A DNA stretch of 64,000 nt from Pseudoflavonifractor sp902362925 (GTDB taxonomy: Bacteria; Bacillota; Clostridia; Oscillospirales; Oscillospiraceae). A program made the translations under genes and the position numbers. The notes beneath the pieces were generated by a model, which saw nothing but the letters and a program-made list of their open reading frames with translations, was not told where the DNA came from and did not search any database. The DNA lies in the NCBI GenBank assembly GCA_902362925.1, contig CABIYL010000004.1; one strand, written 5' to 3'. This document shows, piece by piece, positions 60,729 to 64,000 of this stretch. Each line of letters opens with the position of its first letter. Positions within the stretch are counted from its first letter, which is position 1.

Positions 60729-60776
60729 AAAACGGTCTCCGGCGCCCGTTTTTCGGGCACCGGAGACCGTTTTTCA
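60729..60776. terminator. Terminator between the CmpB-type gene and cls
   Basis: AAAACGGTCTCCGG-GCCCG and CGGGC-CCGGAGACCGTTTT pair almost perfectly around T-rich loop bases, with A- and T-runs at both ends. Confidence 0.92.
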
Positions 60777-60787
60777 GTTTCTTTTGG

Positions 60788-62110
60788 TCACTCCTCCACC
60801 AGGATGGCGTTGGGGTAGACATGTTCAATCCGCTCGTCCGGGTAATGGCGGTCCAGGAAGTCGGACAGCGGGGTTGTAGGGGCGTCGGGCACGGTCTGCC
60901 GCTGGGTGTACCGGGCCAGGGCCAGGGCCGAGAGCACCATATTAAGTACCATGAACACCACCAGCACCCAGGTGCCGATGCGGCCGATTTTGGGCGGAAT
61001 CCGCTCAATCAGGCCGGAGAGCTTGGGGTAGATGCCCTTGAGCCACACCACCGCCGCAATGCCCCAGAAGAAGCAGTAGAGCAGATTGATGCGGCCGCCC
61101 AGATTGAAGGGGATATGGCTGTAATCCCAGAACACCGTGCCGAACACCAGCTCGGTAAACACGCTGCAGGCATACTCATAGGCGCCGCCCAGAATGGTGC
61201 CCGCCAGGAAGACATACCGGTCGCTGCGGTCCTTGTACTTGTAGAGCACGGCGGTGAACATCACCGCGCCCAGGCCCCACACTACGCTGAAAGCACCGTA
61301 AATCAGGCTGCTCCGGCTCATCCACACCCCCGCCGTCACCCGGCAGAACAGCGTCTCAATGATGTCGCCCAGGAAAGCGGCGATGACAAAGAGCCACACC
61401 AGCTTGTGGAAGCAGCAGCCCTCGGCAAAGACGCCGCTCTTCTCCGGCGCCTCTACCTGGGCCTCCAGCAGCTTCTCCGCCTCCAGATTGTGGGCTCTCA
61501 GCACACGGCGCTGGACCCGGCGGGTAATGGCGTTGCCGAACACATCGGACAGGTCCCGGAAGTCCTCCGACAGCCTGGACAGCCGCTTCAGGCGGAACCG
61601 GAACTGGAGCACGGACACCAGGGAGACCACAAAGTCGGCCGCAATCAGGCCCAGGCAGACCAGCAGGATGATAAGTCCCGCGAGTCTGGGAATCCGGTCA
61701 ATCAGCCCTGCCAGCAGCGGGTCCAGGAACAGGATGGACACCAGCGCCAGCAGGCCCCACACCAGCAGCAGCGGGAACGAGATGTAGCCCTCAAACTGGA
61801 AACGGTGCTTGGTGTAGTCCCACCAGCGGCGGCGGAAGATGCGCTCCAGCAGGAAGCCGGTGAGGAAGGTGACGGCCGCGGCGATGACCGCACCGCCCAG
61901 CACCAGGAAAAAGGGATTCTCCGACAGCTCGGGCAGGAACACGGCAAACAGCACCGCGCCGAAGCCATAGGACGGGTTGAGCGGCAGGTTGAGGAAGCCG
62001 CTGTTGACAAAGGTGTGCCGCCGCACCGCAGCGGCCGCAACGCCGACACACCATCCGGCCACGGAGTAAATCAGGAAAAACCAGGCCAGCTGATAAAGGG
62101 TGTAGTACAT
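60788..62110 (-). CDS. CmpB-type putative ABC transporter permease (duplicated domain)
   Basis: The 440-residue protein has about ten membrane helices. I read it as two copies of the CmpB-like domain. The first (about 1-200) has NSGFLNLPLNPSYGFGAVL and WWDYTKHRFQFEGYISFP. The second (about 230-420) has MSRSSLIYGAFSVVWGLGAV and FWDYSHIPFNLGGRINLLYCFFWG. The family is annotated as putative ABC permease, but no ATPase is nearby and the role is unproven. ATG 62110 follows AAGGAGAG. The C-terminus is cytoplasm-like and acidic. Confidence 0.85.
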   Translation of the reverse strand: MYYTLYQLAWFFLIYSVAGWCVGVAAAAVRRHTFVNSGFLNLPLNPSYGFGAVLFAVFLPELSENPFFLVLGGAVIAAAVTFLTGFLLERIFRRRWWDYTKHRFQFEGYISFPLLLVWGLLALVSILFLDPLLAGLIDRIPRLAGLIILLVCLGLIAADFVVSLVSVLQFRFRLKRLSRLSEDFRDLSDVFGNAITRRVQRRVLRAHNLEAEKLLEAQVEAPEKSGVFAEGCCFHKLVWLFVIAAFLGDIIETLFCRVTAGVWMSRSSLIYGAFSVVWGLGAVMFTAVLYKYKDRSDRYVFLAGTILGGAYEYACSVFTELVFGTVFWDYSHIPFNLGGRINLLYCFFWGIAAVVWLKGIYPKLSGLIERIPPKIGRIGTWVLVVFMVLNMVLSALALARYTQRQTVPDAPTTPLSDFLDRHYPDERIEHVYPNAILVEE

Positions 62111-62215
62111 AATTTCTCTCCTTCCGGGGCACGGACCCCTTCGCGCCCTCATGGGGCCATTCTGCCATACTTTCCTCCGCATTGCAACCTGTGCTTTTAT
62201 CGCCCAAACTTCTCC

Positions 62216-62244
62216 TTGAAATGGCGGTAAATTTCCTGTATAAT
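62216..62244 (+). promoter_or_regulatory. tRNA-type promoter
   Basis: TTGAAA (62216-62221), 17 bases, TATAAT (62239-62244), about 43 bases before the tRNA-Leu fragment. It was probably the promoter of the host tRNA-Leu gene and may now drive the intact copy by readthrough. Confidence 0.75.
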
Positions 62245-62287
62245 ACGAAGCAACGCATGGAAGCGGGCAGCCGCTTTTCTCTCATAT

Positions 62288-62328
62288 GCCGGTGTGATGA
62301 AATTGGTAGACGTAGCGGACTCAAAATC
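62288..62328 (+). pseudogene. 5' fragment of a tRNA-Leu gene (anticodon CAA), cut in the anticodon stem
   Basis: Bases 62288-62328 match a tRNA-Leu from the acceptor start (GCCGGTG) through the D arm to the anticodon loop CTCAAAA and two stem bases. The expected CGC of the 3' stem is replaced by TTG, and no variable arm, T arm or acceptor 3' strand follows. Its D-arm differs from the intact tRNA at 62475, so it is not a simple partial copy of that gene. Confidence 0.85.
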
Positions 62329-62474
62329 TTGTTCGTCCATTCACAGGCGTTTTTGTAGGACCCTTGGTATTACAGCATATTTTCAACTGAATAACAGCAT
62401 TTGGTTTTAATATCCCTCCCGCATATCCCTCCAAAATCAGAGATATGCGGGACACAGGGAATTAAAATATAAAT
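62329..62474. other. Junction DNA between tRNA fragment and intact tRNA, with short repeats
   Basis: This 146-base AT-rich stretch has a perfect 11-bp inverted repeat (TCCCGCATATC at 62417-62427, GATATGCGGGA at 62442-62452) and two direct copies of ATCCCTCC 13 bases apart (62412 and 62425). Such repeats resemble integrase or excisionase arm sites near an att core. No gene is seen. Confidence 0.5.
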
Positions 62475-62559
62475 GCCGGTGTGGCGGAATTGGCAGACGC
62501 ACCGCACTCAAAATGCGGCGGAGCAATCCGTGCCGGTTCGAGTCCGGCCACCGGCACCA
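62475..62559 (+). tRNA. tRNA-Leu (anticodon CAA)
   Basis: A full cloverleaf of 85 bases with encoded CCA. The acceptor is GCCGGTG/CACCGGC, and the anticodon stem CCGCA/TGCGG has the loop CTCAAAA (anticodon 62509-62511). There is a long variable arm as required for leucine, a T arm GCCGG-TTCGAGT-CCGGC, and discriminator A. It reads UUG. It lies between the truncated tRNA-Leu and the integrase gene. Confidence 0.95.
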
Positions 62560-62567
62560 GAATTTTC

Positions 62568-62600
62568 AGCCCTGAACTTACAGAGTTCAGGGCTTTTTTA
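62568..62600 (+). terminator. Terminator of tRNA-Leu
   Basis: AGCCCTGAACT (62568-62578) and AGTTCAGGGCT (62584-62594) form a perfect 11-bp stem followed by T's; it overlaps the stop codon of the convergent integrase gene. Confidence 0.88.
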
Positions 62601-63983
62601 TTGCCCGATAGTCTGTACTCTGGTGTTTTGCGGGTAAAATGCGAGAATCGCATTTGCCGACGAAACCTTGCTGCTATAATCAAGGTGGGTGTAAATATTC
62701 GATGTCGTTCCGATGTCGCTATGTCCCAGCCACTCCTGGATGTCCCTCAGACTGACACCGTTGGCGTAAAGAAGGCTGGCACAGCTATGGCGGAGATCGT
62801 GGAAACGGATTTTTTTCAATCCGTGGTTTTTCAATACAATCTCGAAATGCTGTGTGATGAAGTTTGGTTTGACAAGTTCGCCCATTGCATTTACATAGAT
62901 ATAATCCAGATATTTTTTGCAGTAGGCTGCACCGCATACCTTTTGATTGACAAGCTGCTCTTGTTTCAAGCGCCGCAGCAGTTCTTCAAAGGGTGGGACC
63001 AAAGGCAAGGTCCGGTAACTGGACTTCGTTTTCGTTCGGTCCTTCTGTACGGTGATGTTCTTGCCATCCACATTGACTTGCGTAACGGTGTGCTTTATGC
63101 TGATTGTCTTTTTTTCAAAGTCAATCGCATCCCATTTCAGTCCGACTACCTCGCTCCGCCGCAGTCCGTAAAATGCGGCAAGAATAACACCCAGCTCAAT
63201 GGGGTCGCCCTTTACAGTCTTGAAAAGGATTTCCAGCTCTTGCTGGTTGTAAATCGTCGCAAGATATTTGTCTTTCCGGGGTCGCTCTACACGGTCAGCG
63301 GGGTTCGACTTGATTAGTCCGATCTGGAACGCATACTGCAAGCATTTACGGATGTTGGCGTGGCGATGGATTACGGTATTAGCCGTAAGCCCTTTACCAA
63401 GCTCAAATTGATAGTAGTCCTGGATGTGCTTGGGGTGCTTCTCCAGGTCCTGCAAGGTGAGCATTTTGTCTTTGAAGTACGGGACAATGCTTCCCTTGAT
63501 GGAATTGGCGTAGGATGAATATGTGGTCAGCTCGACGCTGCTTTTCATCATTTCCAGCCATTCCAGAATAAAATCGGTAAAGAGTATGGGAGCTTCATCT
63601 GCACACGGGTTGATATGAGCAACAGGGTTTTCCTTCAGCCATGTCAACTCAACGGCGTATTGAAATGCTGCCACGATTATCTCGTGGTATTGCAGCAATT
63701 CCTGCGAAGAAGCCTCGTGTTCCTGTCTTTCATAGCGATAAAATGCCTCCAGATCGCGTCCAGACATTTTGAGCAAACCAATAGGATGTTTCTCAAAGAA
63801 TGGCTCAATCTGACTTCTAACATCGTAGGCATATTCCGCGTATGTACTTGGGCTAAAGGAAAAAGCGTTTTCTTTCAGCCACTTATTCAAAAAAACATGA
63901 AGGTTGATTGCATAATGAAGTTGGACACTTGAGAAAAGAAAATCCATAGTGATTTTACTCGTATGGTAGAATGAAGTTCCCAC
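62598..63983 (-). CDS. int: Tyrosine recombinase (integrase) of an integrated element
   Basis: The catalytic domain (about residues 265-450) keeps the arginine in YGLRRSEVVGLKW, the lysine in TKTKSSYRTLPL, HDLRHSCASLL, LGHSD and the nucleophile tyrosine in SNIYTHLD. Upstream are two apparent SAM-like core-binding domains in tandem: LNKWLKEN...TYAEYAYDVRSQIEPFF (about 32-130) and LEWLEMMKS...TYSSYANSIKGSIVPYF (about 140-255). The stop lies 39 bases from the tRNA-Leu, the usual place for tRNA-targeting integrases. The start is uncertain: GTG 63983, ATG 63947 or outside the window. More AT-rich than the host genes. Confidence 0.92.
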   Translation of the reverse strand: MGTSFYHTSKITMDFLFSSVQLHYAINLHVFLNKWLKENAFSFSPSTYAEYAYDVRSQIEPFFEKHPIGLLKMSGRDLEAFYRYERQEHEASSQELLQYHEIIVAAFQYAVELTWLKENPVAHINPCADEAPILFTDFILEWLEMMKSSVELTTYSSYANSIKGSIVPYFKDKMLTLQDLEKHPKHIQDYYQFELGKGLTANTVIHRHANIRKCLQYAFQIGLIKSNPADRVERPRKDKYLATIYNQQELEILFKTVKGDPIELGVILAAFYGLRRSEVVGLKWDAIDFEKKTISIKHTVTQVNVDGKNITVQKDRTKTKSSYRTLPLVPPFEELLRRLKQEQLVNQKVCGAAYCKKYLDYIYVNAMGELVKPNFITQHFEIVLKNHGLKKIRFHDLRHSCASLLYANGVSLRDIQEWLGHSDIGTTSNIYTHLDYSSKVSSANAILAFYPQNTRVQTIGQ

Positions 63984-64000
63984 ACCACATTCACCAGAAG

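Noticed and set aside
62288..62328. A functional second tRNA-Leu with an intron or split gene
   Set aside because: No 3' half is found in the next 146 bases, and the following anticodon-stem bases do not match.

Overview
The window looks like a chromosomal scaffold from a GC-rich anaerobic member of the Clostridia, probably an Oscillospiraceae relative (Flavonifractor/Intestinimonas-like). This is inferred from strong Shine-Dalgarno sites, T-box leaders, a V-type ATPase, a non-discriminating AspRS next to GatCAB, GerMN and DUF3793 proteins, and GC-rich codon use. Species was not tested. Two runs of N (31326-31638 and 56430-56628) are scaffold gaps, each cutting into one or two genes.

Layout. 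1-2.8 kb: the end of a GHKL sensor kinase, then a DUF3793-flavodoxin-DtxR operon behind a promoter with two GTTAG-N6-CTAAC operators. 2.8-4.9 kb: a leucine T-box and leuA. 4.9-9.5 kb (minus): Lrp regulator, aminotransferase, thrH, DUF1015 and ispE. 9.9-19 kb: a nine-gene V-type ATPase operon (G/H-C-I-K-F-E-A-B-D) with a strong hairpin after the K gene. 19.0-21.0 kb: a complete IS1595-like element, with 14-bp inverted ends, an 8-bp target duplication, a transposase broken by an in-frame TGA and a lipoprotein passenger gene, inserted in the U-tract of the ATPase terminator. 21-21.7 kb: a DUF2089 regulator and a small membrane protein. 21.8-26.3 kb (minus): metF, a stand-alone methionine-synthase activation protein, short metH and a family 4 uracil-DNA glycosylase.

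26.4-31.3 kb: a T-box whose specifier reads as AAC (Asn) controls archaeal-type aspS and gatCAB, the indirect Asn-tRNA route; a five-hairpin element separates aspS from gatC. 31.6-38 kb: cell-wall amidase (cut by the gap), aconitase-family hydratase, an unknown HExxH protein and an O-acetylhomoserine sulfhydrylase. 38-43 kb (minus): a Zn/Mn ABC importer followed by an orphan sensor kinase and a GerMN lipoprotein. 43-49.6 kb (minus): two ABC export systems, one with a MarR gene and one with a TetR gene, each behind a promoter carrying a matching palindrome. 49.6-54.8 kb (minus): a BMP-type nucleoside ABC importer. 55-56.4 kb: infC (ATC start), rpmI and rplT. 56.6-62.1 kb (minus): hybrid sensor kinase (cut by the gap), cardiolipin synthase and a CmpB-type membrane protein. 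62.2-64 kb: a promoter drives a tRNA-Leu fragment cut at its anticodon stem; an intact tRNA-Leu(CAA) and a tyrosine integrase follow, the edge of an integrated element that runs off the window.

Most of the window is core metabolism. The accessory parts are the IS at 19-21 kb, the tRNA-Leu/integrase junction after 62.3 kb, and perhaps the lower-GC HExxH gene at 35.7-36.5 kb. I see no CRISPR array, no known anti-phage cluster and no rRNA.
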